DNA of 33,583 bases from Gammaproteobacteria bacterium (GTDB lineage Bacteria; Pseudomonadota; Gammaproteobacteria; JAADHS01), in NCBI GenBank assembly GCA_013151745.1, contig JAADHS010000163.1, positions 1 to 33,583 on the forward strand. Reading direction: 5' to 3'. Below the pieces are notes generated by a model. The model was not told the origin of the DNA. It was given only the letters and a program-made list of their open reading frames with translations, and did no database searches. The translations under genes and the position numbers were made by a program. Of the stretch, positions 1 to 9,345 are shown in pieces (the stretch's first letter is position 1; each line of letters begins with the position of its first letter).

Positions 1-876
1 AAGGAATAGCCAAACCAATAGTATTGCTTGCTGGTGTGACGACCATAGAAGAACTTGCTTTAGCTGCACAATATCAGCTTGAATTGGTGGTGCATCATGA
101 AATTCAAGTGGATTTATTGGTGCAATGGCAAACAAACGAGCCTTGTTTCAAGGTCTGGGTCAAGCTCGATAGCGGTATGCATCGACTGGGTTTGGCCTCA
201 GACCAATTGGATTTAATCTTAAAACGTCTTGCGACCTGTCTGGCGGTGATACAACCAATGCGTTTGATGACCCATTTTGCCAGTGCCGACGAACTTGATA
301 GTCCACAAACCGAAGCTCAAATTACCAAGTTTAATCATATGGTTCAACCCCATAAAAAAGAAAGCAGCCTGGCTAATTCTGCTGCAATATTAGCCTGGTC
401 GCAAAGTCATGCGGACTGGGTCAGGCCAGGTATTATGCTGTATGGCGTCTCGCCGTTTGCAAACAGCAAGGGTCATGATCATGGTCTTCAGCCCGTGATG
501 ACGCTGAAAGCCAGTGTAATGGCGATAAACCAAGTGGCGGCTGGCGAAGCGATAGGCTATGGTGCGATCTGGCATTGCCCCGAAACAATGTCCGTTGGCG
601 TGATTTCTATTGATTGGTTATGGTGATGGCTATCCCCGACATATTCAACCTGGTACTCCGGTGCTGATTAAGGGGATTCGTGCGGCGATCATTGGTCGAG
701 TATCCATGGATACCCTGTGTGTTGACTTGCGTAATTGCCCTGATACGAAAATTGGCGATGAAGTCACGCTGTGGGGAGAGGGCTTGCCAGTAGAAGAAAT
801 TGCCAGTAGCGCAGGGACGATTGCTTATGAATTGCTTTGCCAGTTAACACCGCGTGTGCGGTTTGTTGAGGTCTAA
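1..876 (+). pseudogene. alr: Alanine racemase, 5'-truncated by window edge and frameshifted (ORFs 24..626 and 610..876)
   Basis: Frame 3 from base 3 reads GIAKPIVLLAGVTTIEELALAAQYQLELVV...VWVKLDSGMHRLGL...RPGIMLYGVSPF...[21 protein letters not shown]. The second ORF continues with [39 protein letters not shown]...[28 protein letters not shown], the characteristic Alr C-terminal region. The break is at ATTGATTG, 609-616. Confidence 0.93.
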
Positions 877-880
877 GTTT

Positions 881-1192
881 ATGGCGATGAATCTTGATCA
901 ATTAAAAAAAATAGCGGAGCGTGTGCTGGCGCCCCATTTTGACACGATTGTAAAAGAAGTTAATGTTGCGATCGATAAAATGGAATTAAAAGCCTCTGAA
1001 GCTTTTCATGATGATATCGCCATGGAAAACATTTTTCGCAATATTCATAGTTCTCTGCCTTTTGTCGTTAGAATGGCGATCAATGAAGTTAACTTTGTTC
1101 GTTTTTGTATGAACAACCGTGAACGGTTTATGACCCGGCGTCTATTATTACCTCATGATGAGGATGATGAAAATAAAAATAGTCCCACATGA
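881..1192 (+). CDS. Conserved hypothetical protein, about 103 aa
   Basis: Uninterrupted ORF from ATG 881 (MAMNLDQLKKIAERVLAPHFDTIVKEVN...). Compactly placed between alr and radA on the same strand. Confidence 0.6.
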   Translation: MAMNLDQLKKIAERVLAPHFDTIVKEVNVAIDKMELKASEAFHDDIAMENIFRNIHSSLPFVVRMAINEVNFVRFCMNNRERFMTRRLLLPHDEDDENKNSPT

Positions 1193-1209
1193 ATAGGTTA
1201 GTCTAGTTT

Positions 1210-2574
1210 GTGGCCAAGAAAACAAAATTAACATTCGCCTGCAATAATTGTGGCGCGCATTCAACAAAATGGGCGGGGCAGTGCGCTGATTGTGGCACAT
1301 GGAACAGCATTGTCGAGGTGATTGAAGCCTCTGTTGGCGTGGGGGACGCACGCCGCGGGGGGTATGCGGGAGAGGCCGGTTCTCGTATTGAAAATTTATC
1401 TGATGTTGCACCGGAAGATGTTATTCGTTTTGATAGCGGATTAGCCGAGTTGGATCGGGTACTGGGTGGCGGCCTGGTTTCCGGATCCGTTGTTTTGATT
1501 GGTGGCGACCCCGGTATTGGTAAATCTACATTATTACTGCAAACTTCGGCGTCTTTGGCGCAACGACTTAAAACACTCTATGTGACGGGTGAAGAATCAT
1601 TGCAACAAATCAGCATGAGAGCGCATCGCTTGAATCTATCGGAGAATGCGGTGCGTATGCTGTCAGAGACCAGCGTAGAAGCCCTGCTTGCTCATGCTGA
1701 ACTAGAAAAACCAAAAGTGATGGTAGTCGATTCTATTCAAACTGTTTTTACCGAATCCCTGCAGTCGGCACCGGGTTCCGTTGCGCAAGTGAGAGAAAGT
1801 GCAGCTCGTTTAGTACGCTATGCGAAACAAACGGGGACGATTGTGTTTTTGGTTGGCCATGTGACTAAAGAAGGTGCCTTGGCTGGTCCTAGAGTATTGG
1901 AACATATGGTCGATACCGTACTCTATTTTGAAGGAGATCAAAATAGCCATTTTCGGGTGATTAGAGCCATTAAAAATCGCTTTGGTGCGGTCAACGAATT
2001 GGGCGCTTTTGCTATGACTGAGCTGGGTTTAAAGCAGGTGACGAATCCTTCCGCTATTTTTTTGTCGCGACATGAAGAGGCCGTGAGTGGTAGTGCGATT
2101 ATGGTGACTCGCGAAGGCAGCCGCCCTTTATTGGTTGAGGTGCAGGCCTTGGTTGCGGAAAGCCATCTGGCAAACCCACGCCGTGTGACCGTGGGTCTGG
2201 ATCACAATCGCTTGGCGATGTTACTCGCTGTCATGCATCGTCACGGTGATGTGGTGATGTATGACCAAGACGTTTTTGTTAATGTTGTAGGGGGAATTCG
2301 AATTAATGAGACAGCGGCGGATTTACCCATTTTACTTGCCGCGTTATCCTCTTACCGCAATCGTCCCTTGCCACGTGATCTGGTTATTTTTGGTGAGATT
2401 GGCTTGGCCGGTGAAGTGCGCCCAGTGCAAAACGGTTTGGAGCGTTTGAAAGAGGCAGAAAAACATGGTTTTAAAAAAGCGATCATCCCCCAGGCCAATG
2501 CACCGAAAGAGGCTGTTGGTGATATGGAAATCGTCAAAGTGCAACGTTTAAAGGATGCGCTTGAATTGGTTTAG
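1210..2574 (+). CDS. radA: DNA repair protein RadA
   Basis: N-terminal zinc finger CNNCGAHSTKWAGQCADCGTWNS, Walker A GGDPGIGKSTLLLQ, KNRFG motif (IRAIKNRFGAVNELG), C-terminal Lon-like domain. GTG start. Confidence 0.97.
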   Translation: MAKKTKLTFACNNCGAHSTKWAGQCADCGTWNSIVEVIEASVGVGDARRGGYAGEAGSRIENLSDVAPEDVIRFDSGLAELDRVLGGGLVSGSVVLIGGDPGIGKSTLLLQTSASLAQRLKTLYVTGEESLQQISMRAHRLNLSENAVRMLSETSVEALLAHAELEKPKVMVVDSIQTVFTESLQSAPGSVAQVRESAARLVRYAKQTGTIVFLVGHVTKEGALAGPRVLEHMVDTVLYFEGDQNSHFRVIRAIKNRFGAVNELGAFAMTELGLKQVTNPSAIFLSRHEEAVSGSAIMVTREGSRPLLVEVQALVAESHLANPRRVTVGLDHNRLAMLLAVMHRHGDVVMYDQDVFVNVVGGIRINETAADLPILLAALSSYRNRPLPRDLVIFGEIGLAGEVRPVQNGLERLKEAEKHGFKKAIIPQANAPKEAVGDMEIVKVQRLKDALELV

Positions 2575-2633
2575 CGATACCTGTAGTAATTGAGGTTCAG
2601 CCAAAAAAATCGTACTAGAATTTTTTTAAAAAA

Positions 2634-2951
2634 TTGACGACAATACGAAGAATGAAGACTAAATTAACAAAAGATCAGAACGAACGTACAATATGGCACC
2701 GTGGTCTGTATATGGTATTGTTTGCCATGCTACTGAGTGTGGCAAAAGTGGTAACAATTGCCATCATGGCATTTCAATTTGTCTCAGTTTTGTTTAGTGG
2801 TTCAAGCAATCGACAATTGAAAATATTAGGTCAGGGGTTAAGTACCTATCACTATCAAATATTAATTTTTCTTACTTTCAATGGTGAAAGCTTGCCTTAT
2901 CCCTTTGCCGAATGGCCAAAAGGTGCTTTGAAGCAAGGTGGAGAGGGATGA
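2634..2951 (+). CDS. DUF4389-type membrane protein
   Basis: RGLYMVLFAMLLSVAKVV...FQFVSVLFSGSSNRQLKILGQGLSTYHYQILIFLTFNGESLPYPFAEWP matches the DUF4389 pattern as I recall it. Start may be downstream, at MKTKLTK. Confidence 0.75.
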   Translation: MTTIRRMKTKLTKDQNERTIWHRGLYMVLFAMLLSVAKVVTIAIMAFQFVSVLFSGSSNRQLKILGQGLSTYHYQILIFLTFNGESLPYPFAEWPKGALKQGGEG

Positions 2952-2954
2952 CGT

Positions 2955-2980
2955 CCCCTTTGTAAAAAGGGAAATTTTTT
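2955..2980 (+). terminator. Candidate Rho-independent terminator of the radA/DUF4389 unit
   Basis: CCCTTT-GTAA-AAAGGG stem-loop (2956-2971) followed by AAATTTTTT. The stem is short. Confidence 0.45.
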
Positions 2981-3851
2981 ACCCGGCTTCCTGTTGTTGT
3001 AATAGAGTATGTATTTCCTCTTTTATCTCGTTATACTCGATTTCAGGGAGTTCTAATTCATAAAATACCCGTTTTCTGACTCGTTGCCACTCATGATCTA
3101 CAGGCGATTGGCGGTAGGTACAGCTTAAGTGATCTGCTAATTTCAACAAAGCCATCATTTGATTCCTGGTCTGGTGCTCGCTGCCATCAAAAAACATTCT
3201 TTCTTTGTTGTGATGATCTAGAATAATGTTTGCTAGTCTTCGTGGTAGTGTCCAAGACTTGCTTACATAGTAACCAATCGTTGCGTGGTTGGTTTGCAAT
3301 AAACGATCTTCTGTATCCGTGATTGGGCGTTCGAGTTCGTTGTTGGCTTTCTGTAAAATATCTTTATAATTATCGAATTTTTGTGTCAATAAGGCCATCC
3401 CACAGTCATGAAAGAGTCCTAATGTGTACATATCCTCGGCGTTTTTTAAAGAAAATCGCTTAGCGAGAAACATTGAAATATTAGCTGAATCAGTGGTGGA
3501 TTGCCAAAAACGATCTAAAGATATGCTGGATTTTCCAGACAGTGTTTCTCGAATAACAACGCCCATTACAATTGTCAAAATATTATTAATGCCTAACAAA
3601 ATTACGGCACGTTGCACAGATTCTATGGGTTTTCTCATACCATAAAAGGGAGAGTTTATGGTTTTCAGCACAATAGCAGAGAGGCTGATATCTTTATTAA
3701 TCAGAGCTGATATTTTTTGTATATTGGGGGCAGGTTGATTTTGCTCTCCTTGAATTTCTCTGAGTATCGTCGGTTGTGGTGGTATATGTATACCTTGTAA
3801 AATATGTTCTATGTCTTCTACATCTATTTCTTTCGTATCGTTTTCGCTCAT
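2979..3851 (-). CDS. HDOD domain-containing protein
   Basis: PPQPTILREIQGEQNQPAPNIQKISALINKDISLSAIVLKTINSPFYGMRKPIESVQRAVILLGINNI is HDOD-like. HDCG and LDHHN motifs also present. Confidence 0.85.
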   Translation of the reverse strand: MSENDTKEIDVEDIEHILQGIHIPPQPTILREIQGEQNQPAPNIQKISALINKDISLSAIVLKTINSPFYGMRKPIESVQRAVILLGINNILTIVMGVVIRETLSGKSSISLDRFWQSTTDSANISMFLAKRFSLKNAEDMYTLGLFHDCGMALLTQKFDNYKDILQKANNELERPITDTEDRLLQTNHATIGYYVSKSWTLPRRLANIILDHHNKERMFFDGSEHQTRNQMMALLKLADHLSCTYRQSPVDHEWQRVRKRVFYELELPEIEYNEIKEEIHTLLQQQEAG

Positions 3852-3859
3852 GATTTTTT

Positions 3860-5191
3860 CTATTTTAGTTCACTTTGTATGGCATCAGTATTCACTGTGC
3901 AGTGAAGGTAGGCGGCGATACTATGCAGGTCTTTTTCCGCATTGAATAAACAGCTGGTGGCACCGGGTGAAGGTGTCATATTAAAAATAATGCCATTTCC
4001 TGGGTCTATTTTTGCTTCTCCCAACAATAACTCGGATTTTTTTTTGTCTATCATTACCGGGCGAATACCGCCAATGCCACTGGCAAAACTAAGATCATCA
4101 AGTCTAAGGGAGGGGATGATTTTTTGCGCATCTTTTAAGAATAGGCGGCGTCGAATAAGTGGAATTTCAAATAATATATTTTTCATGAGGTAACGTCGCA
4201 CATCACGTACTTTAAGCAAATTCCACATTGTTTTAAGCACCGCTTTATCGAGGTTAAACACTTTGAAAAAATCGACTATGGTGTGGTAGTTATAACGTTC
4301 GAGCATCGGCAGTAGCAAGGCGGTGGGGCCGAGGCGTGTTTTATTGGGCACTAGAATATCCGGGTCACCGTGAATGGCGGCGAAAGGTAAACAGGGGTTT
4401 TGTACGGTATAGACCTTACCGTTAAGTAACTGTGGAATGTAATAAAAACTGCCTGCTACGGGTAAGCAGGCATATTCATGGCCATAACCCATTTGTTGGG
4501 CAAACAAGAGACTATGTCCACCTGCAGAAACGATAACGAATTTGGCGTTGATGTGACCTTGACTTGTTGCCAGATTAAAGCTGTCACCTTGTTGTTGAAT
4601 TTTTTTTATATGTGTACCTAACAATACGTCAGTGTGACATTTTTTATTTTGGGCGGTATTGTGTATAAATGATGTGGCAACTTGCTGGAAATTGACGGCG
4701 CTAAAATCATTCAATACACCCAGGGCAACCACTTCTTTTTTTCGTTCTTTTGTAATGTTGGGTTCGATGTGCGTTATTTCATCTTTTTCTAATAATTGCA
4801 TTCCGGGATAGTGAGGAGCGAAGGTGGTGTAGCGCTCGCGCAAGGCGTTACATTCTGTGTGGCCTACTCCGAGTACCATTTTTGAGTATTTGTGTAGTAG
4901 TGCGCCGTTATTTCCGAATTGCTCTGTATACCGAACCAACATATTTGCTGAACTTTGAACCTGTAACGCTTTATCCAGACTATAGTTTGTTTCTATATCT
5001 CCACAATGCAGTGTTTGGCTATTGTTACGTCCATGAGAATTGACCGCCGCTACTTGTTCTTTTTTTTCAATTAACGCAATACGTTTTAGGTTCGTATAAC
5101 GACTCAACATAAACAACAGAGCGGTGCCTGAAATACCCCCGCCGACGATCACTACATCGTATTGATTATTTGCCATAAAAATTTTGCTCAC
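3860..5191 (-). CDS. FAD-dependent oxidoreductase, malate:quinone oxidoreductase-like
   Basis: N-terminal dinucleotide-binding motif DVVIVGGGISGTALLFMLSRY. The segment NSHGRNNSQTLHCGDIETNYS resembles the Mqo NSxGxNNxxTxH region. The C-terminus GNGIIFNMTPSPGATSCLFNAEKDL is also Mqo-like. Confidence 0.75.
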   Translation of the reverse strand: MSKIFMANNQYDVVIVGGGISGTALLFMLSRYTNLKRIALIEKKEQVAAVNSHGRNNSQTLHCGDIETNYSLDKALQVQSSANMLVRYTEQFGNNGALLHKYSKMVLGVGHTECNALRERYTTFAPHYPGMQLLEKDEITHIEPNITKERKKEVVALGVLNDFSAVNFQQVATSFIHNTAQNKKCHTDVLLGTHIKKIQQQGDSFNLATSQGHINAKFVIVSAGGHSLLFAQQMGYGHEYACLPVAGSFYYIPQLLNGKVYTVQNPCLPFAAIHGDPDILVPNKTRLGPTALLLPMLERYNYHTIVDFFKVFNLDKAVLKTMWNLLKVRDVRRYLMKNILFEIPLIRRRLFLKDAQKIIPSLRLDDLSFASGIGGIRPVMIDKKKSELLLGEAKIDPGNGIIFNMTPSPGATSCLFNAEKDLHSIAAYLHCTVNTDAIQSELK

Positions 5192-5229
5192 TTTTATATT
5201 GTTCAGTCACTTAACCATAGAATTAGATA

Positions 5230-5385
5230 TATACCCGTGGCGTTTGAGATTTAGGTGTTAGTGTGTGTTCATTTCATGGTTAGGAAAAATGACGAGGTGT
5301 AGCTCGCTATTGCGAGGAATTTTAACGCCGCCATGGAATGAAGAGGACATGCAATACCACCTAAATCTCAATCGTCACGGGTATA
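5230..5385 (+). repeat. MITE-like repeat, copy A
   Basis: TATACCCGTGGCGTTTGAGATTTAGGTGT ... CCACCTAAATCTCAATCGTCACGGGTATA terminal inverted repeats. The core is shared with copies C, D and E (AAATGACGAGGTGTAGC...CTATTGCGAGGAATTT.AACG...GGAATGAAGAG). Confidence 0.85.
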
Positions 5386-5667
5386 TAGAGAAACAAAACT
5401 ATTCAGTTCTGGTATCCTGTGTTGTTTTATTTTCCTCATTCATATGCTCGTTTGTATAATTTGATTTAGTTTACATTATTTTTATATATTGTTCTCGCGC
5501 AGGATTCCGTCATCTGTTTGTGTAAAATACACTTTTTTAACAACCAGAAATTATCAATCAAGCCTATGGAAATAGACGATCATTATAGCGTTAAAGAAAA
5601 TGTCAGAGGTGATCGGTGATTCTCTGGTTTTTAGGAACAGTATATTATTTTTTTGTGGTGACCTGAA

Positions 5668-5803
5668 TATATCCATGGCTTTATGAATTTAGGTGTTTTT
5701 ATGTCCACTTGTATCTTATTTTCGGCTTTTTTCAGTCGGAAAAACCGAATCCAAGGCATATTTTTATGCGCTAACACTTAAATTTATAAGGCCATGGGTA
5801 TAT
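5668..5803 (+). repeat. MITE-like repeat, divergent relative (copy B)
   Basis: TATATCCATGGCTTTATGAATTTAGGTGTT ... AACACTTAAATTTATAAGGCCATGGGTATAT inverted termini. The termini resemble the A/C/D/E family but the core differs, with an inner hairpin TTCGGCTTTTTTCagtcGGAAAAACCGAA. Confidence 0.65.
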
Positions 5804-5824
5804 CGTGAATGGAAAGTGATCCCC

Positions 5825-6769
5825 CTAAAAACCTGGAGCGGGTTCGTGTCTCATAGCGGCACCAACGGCGGTTAGATAGTGCGCTTGTTCTTGTGTTGAG
5901 AGGTCGCAATCTATAATTTCTCCAAGATCCAGAGTGCGTACACTCAGGCCCAGAGCTTGCTTCAGGTAGTTATCGAGCTCTGGAATGGTAATCTCCGTGG
6001 GTGTGAGTACCAAACCAGAAACGGGGGGTTGTTGGAAATAACGATCATAATAATCCAATGAGCGTTGTACTTCTAATACCAGTTGATCAAACTGGGGATT
6101 GCTGTCTATACCTTGATCAGTCACACTTTGATTCAGTTGTTCGTAGCCCATATTAAGCGGGCGTGCAAAATAGAGTGTAGATTGGCGCGTGATGACTAAT
6201 AGACCCTGATTGCGGGCGAGATAAATCATAGCGACGCCGGTATCATTTTCCAATAGACGTGAGCTGAGATTACGCAAGACCAATTCTGGAATATCAATTG
6301 TAGTGAGGTTAGCCTTGGCTAATTGTAAGCGATCGACATGTTGTCGTACCATCGAGATAGGGGAGACGACCACATACATACTGCGTTTTTGGCTGGTTGC
6401 GCTACTGGCAGGCATGTCAAATACATCAATCACCGCATCGTCAACATGATAGTCAATGAGATCCTTGATCTGCCAACGTACTGCAGAGCGTAGCTCATTG
6501 GATGGAACATCAGGCATTTCTACACTGAGAATAGTGTACTCACCCAATTCCATAACAGTTTTGCATTGTTGTTTCACCAGACCAAATTGTTTAACTTTTT
6601 TCTGAAGCAGGCGGCCATCAGGCTCGGCGGACTTCCACGGGGTGAAATCACAGCGTTCCAGTTTTGGGTGACTTCCTTTTGTACTCAGCGTGACTATGCT
6701 TAAACCCTGTTGATTTGCCACCAAGGCAGAAGTGGAATGTTTGTTGTGTTTAGTTCCAAACGAAAACAT
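5825..6769 (-). CDS. MSHA biogenesis protein MshI-like (PilM-type)
   Basis: ORF of 314 aa directly downstream of type IV prepilin-like genes. VEMPDVPSNELRSAVRWQIKDLIDYHVDDAVIDVFDMP is typical of MshI/PilM proteins. Confidence 0.75.
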   Translation of the reverse strand: MFSFGTKHNKHSTSALVANQQGLSIVTLSTKGSHPKLERCDFTPWKSAEPDGRLLQKKVKQFGLVKQQCKTVMELGEYTILSVEMPDVPSNELRSAVRWQIKDLIDYHVDDAVIDVFDMPASSATSQKRSMYVVVSPISMVRQHVDRLQLAKANLTTIDIPELVLRNLSSRLLENDTGVAMIYLARNQGLLVITRQSTLYFARPLNMGYEQLNQSVTDQGIDSNPQFDQLVLEVQRSLDYYDRYFQQPPVSGLVLTPTEITIPELDNYLKQALGLSVRTLDLGEIIDCDLSTQEQAHYLTAVGAAMRHEPAPGF

Positions 6770-6787
6770 AATTTTGACCTTTGTCCT

Positions 6788-7210
6788 TTAAGGCATATAT
6801 TTAACGATAATCTGTCGCTGTGTTCGAGGATTTCCGACGGTGCCGCCAGCCATGCCAATGCTGGTAATAATATAAAAATTATTGCTATTAACCGTGTTTG
6901 TACTGACACGGGTGCTCATCCAGGCTTGGTTATTGACGACAACCCCATTATTTATAATGCCGCCATTGCTACCATTTGCCAGATCCCAGATGGCCCATTG
7001 AATACCACTTTCCGCGGCGGCGAGTGCCTGACCTGAATACCATTCATTGATCGTTTCAGTGCTGCCCAGAACCAGGCGTTGGGTCATGAGTGCACCAAGT
7101 CCGGCTAATGCGGTAATGACAAAAATAGTGGCAATTAAAGCAGCACCACATTGTCTTATCTTTGTTAGCGGCATAATAGACTTAGCCTTGATGCGGAAAC
7201 GTATGCTCAT
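6788..7210 (-). CDS. MSHA minor pilin MshP-like / PilX-like protein
   Basis: CGAALIATIFVITALAGLGALMTQRLVLGSTETINEWYSGQALAAAESGIQWAIWDL. Overlaps the upstream mshO-like stop (ATGA-type junction). Confidence 0.7.
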   Translation of the reverse strand: MSIRFRIKAKSIMPLTKIRQCGAALIATIFVITALAGLGALMTQRLVLGSTETINEWYSGQALAAAESGIQWAIWDLANGSNGGIINNGVVVNNQAWMSTRVSTNTVNSNNFYIITSIGMAGGTVGNPRTQRQIIVKYMP

Positions 7211-8043
7211 GGTGTATTTCTCATATGAACTTCATGATAGAGACGAATATTTTCACCGCTCGCACTATCCGTGAGTTCCATATCCATACGCAGTACGCCG
7301 GTGGCCTGTGGAGACCCGGGAAGATAATTGAAGTTGAGTGTAGTGACGTTATTAATTAGCACGGGATCGGCGGTGCTCCAGTCGGGTGTCCCGTTATAAT
7401 TAGCCAGTCCCGCATTGCTATACCAACGCAAATCAGTTGTAGTGAGTCCCATTTCTATCGTTCGATCGGTAATGGCGAAGTGTTTTCCTGGTGAGCCGAT
7501 AAGAAATTGTTGGCTGGTAAAATTCAGAATCTGCCCTTGGCTTGTACCGTCACTCGCTCCCGTTGTGACGGTAATTGAACTTAAGGGGGTTGCGGTGATG
7601 CCGGCTTGCAACAAAGAGGGTGAGGTATTGCCGATGACCAATACATCATTACTGGCCATACTCAATGTTGTGCCCAAGATATACAATCCAGTAAGATCGG
7701 TGTTTTTTTTAAAACGTAGCGTGGTATTGCTGAATTCGCCAGAAAAATTATCAAATTGGTCGACGTAACGCCCCCCGGCACGGCTGCGAGCAAATTCAAT
7801 ACCGCTGCCGCTATCCAGGACACTGAGGCTATTAGGTACGGCCAGGCGTACTTCACGGGCGATGCGTTCTATTGCCAGTCGTCCATTAGCGACGAGATCC
7901 GCACGCGCTTTGCTGGCGCTATAGGCTTGCATAGCTTTGGCAATAAACGGGGTGAGCATAACGGCAATGATGGCCAACAAAACAATGACGGTAACCATTT
8001 CAACGAGCGTGAACCCGCGGGTTTTTTTCTTTTTTTGAACCAT
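7207..8043 (-). CDS. MSHA minor pilin MshO-like, type IV prepilin
   Basis: Class III signal peptide RGFTLVEMVTVIVLLAIIAVMLTPFI. Position in the C-D-O-P-like gene order. Confidence 0.75.
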   Translation of the reverse strand: MVQKKKKTRGFTLVEMVTVIVLLAIIAVMLTPFIAKAMQAYSASKARADLVANGRLAIERIAREVRLAVPNSLSVLDSGSGIEFARSRAGGRYVDQFDNFSGEFSNTTLRFKKNTDLTGLYILGTTLSMASNDVLVIGNTSPSLLQAGITATPLSSITVTTGASDGTSQGQILNFTSQQFLIGSPGKHFAITDRTIEMGLTTTDLRWYSNAGLANYNGTPDWSTADPVLINNVTTLNFNYLPGSPQATGVLRMDMELTDSASGENIRLYHEVHMRNTP

Positions 8044-8585
8044 TAGTTGTTCACCCGATAAGCGGTGAGGGCCAGGGTTTCATTTGATGACGAGGTGACA
8101 CTGACCGTAATCAAGCGGACATCAGCGGCAATGATACCATTCCAGTTCGCTCCCGGTTGACTGATGCTGACCGTCAGAGAAAACCCGTTATAGCCAGGCA
8201 TATCAATGCCATTAGAATTTTGAGGTGGGCTTTGATTAATGATAGCACTGTAGTCATCAATATCATCGTAGTCCGCACGGGCTTCGCCTGTCTCTGCGCC
8301 GATGCTGGTCATCATCGTAACATTACTTGTACACGTGCTGCCTGTATTGACACAGCCGCCGCCTAATGGTGAGTTTTCATTCCAGCGCTTGTGCAAAATT
8401 TCATCCATCATCGCGGTGCTTACGGCCAGTGCGCGTTGGCGTAAATAAGGGCGGTGACTGTCTTCGATGCCACTGACGAACAGTGCACTCATACCGGCCA
8501 TCATCGTGCCCACCAACACAATAACAATGATGGTTTCTATTAAGGTAAAGCCGTGCTGACTCGGTTTTTGTTGTTGCATTCTCAT
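8043..8585 (-). CDS. MSHA minor pilin MshD-like, type IV prepilin
   Basis: Prepilin leader HGFTLIETIIVIVLVGTMMAGMSALFV. Overlaps its neighbours by a few bases. Confidence 0.75.
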   Translation of the reverse strand: MRMQQQKPSQHGFTLIETIIVIVLVGTMMAGMSALFVSGIEDSHRPYLRQRALAVSTAMMDEILHKRWNENSPLGGGCVNTGSTCTSNVTMMTSIGAETGEARADYDDIDDYSAIINQSPPQNSNGIDMPGYNGFSLTVSISQPGANWNGIIAADVRLITVSVTSSSNETLALTAYRVNN

Positions 8586-9064
8586 CGGATGAACCCGGTA
8601 ATTTCTTCGATGGTGATCGTCCGGGTATCGGAGCCGACGGTAACCGAAATGGTTTGTGTAGCGCCCAAATTGGGAGCGCCTGAACCGTCAAACAGAATAG
8701 TTATCGTCGGGGCAAGAATGACGTTGCTCCAATTGCGGGTGTAACTACTGGCATTGGAGAGTGGATTGACAATTTGGCTTGCAACGCCATCACTGCTGCG
8801 ACGCTGACTCACGGTATAACCGCTTGCGCTAATGACGATTTGATAATAGTCTGTGCTGTTGTCACCATCAATATCCTGCCCGGTGTGCGTCATCGACATC
8901 GTTTGGGCATAACGAATAGCCTCAACCAATTCTCCAGCCGCCGTCGCCGACTCAAAGCTGGCAAGGCTAAAACGGCTAATGGCAGATACGGATAAAATAC
9001 CGAGCAATACCATCACGAGTATCAGCTCAATCATTGTAAAGCCCATTGTTCGTTGTGCTGTCAT
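8582..9064 (-). CDS. MSHA minor pilin MshC-like, type IV prepilin
   Basis: Start reassigned to ATG at 9064 (MTAQRTMGFTMIELILVMVLLGILSVSAISRF). The ORF track extends upstream to 9136. Confidence 0.72.
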   Translation of the reverse strand: MTAQRTMGFTMIELILVMVLLGILSVSAISRFSLASFESATAAGELVEAIRYAQTMSMTHTGQDIDGDNSTDYYQIVISASGYTVSQRRSSDGVASQIVNPLSNASSYTRNWSNVILAPTITILFDGSGAPNLGATQTISVTVGSDTRTITIEEITGFIR

Positions 9065-9129
9065 TACGACATATTCCGCTAAAAATGCCCGCTTAGAGTT
9101 AGTTATCCTTAAATATCGGCATGTTATAG

Positions 9130-9271
9130 AAGACATTGAGAACGTGTCTTATTTTATTGTCTGGCAAGGCGAAATGACGAGGTGTAGTCGGCTATTGCGA
9201 GGTGTTTGCAACGTAACCAAGGAATGAAGAGGGCGTGCAATGACACCTAAACTTTAATCGCTACGGGTATA
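9130..9271 (+). repeat. MITE-like repeat, copy C (left terminus degenerate)
   Basis: GTCTGGCAAGGCGAAATGACGAGGTGTAGTCGGCTATTGCGAGG...CAACGTAACCAAGGAATGAAGAGGGCGTGCAATGACACCTAAACTTTAATCGCTACGGGTATA. The left TIR is not recognisable. Confidence 0.8.
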
Positions 9272-9300
9272 TACGGGTAATATCTTCACCATCTGTAAAT

Positions 9301-9345
9301 TTCAGTCCACTGAAATGAAACACTTCAGGTCTCTTGTAAAGAGAC
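9301..9345. other. Two adjacent short perfect hairpins upstream of the pilin operon
   Basis: TTCAGT-CC-ACTGAA (9301-9314) and GTCTCTT-GTA-AAGAGAC (9329-9345). Confidence 0.5.

Noticed and set aside
1148-1411. Antisense ORF 87 aa at the radA start
   Set aside because: Overlaps conserved RadA zinc-finger coding sequence; no independent support.
5265-5459. Track ORF 64 aa on + strand
   Set aside because: Begins inside repeat copy A and translates repeat sequence; no ribosome-binding site or domain.
5693-5875. Track ORF 60 aa on + strand
   Set aside because: Lies mostly in repeat copy B and antisense to the 3' end of the mshI-like gene.
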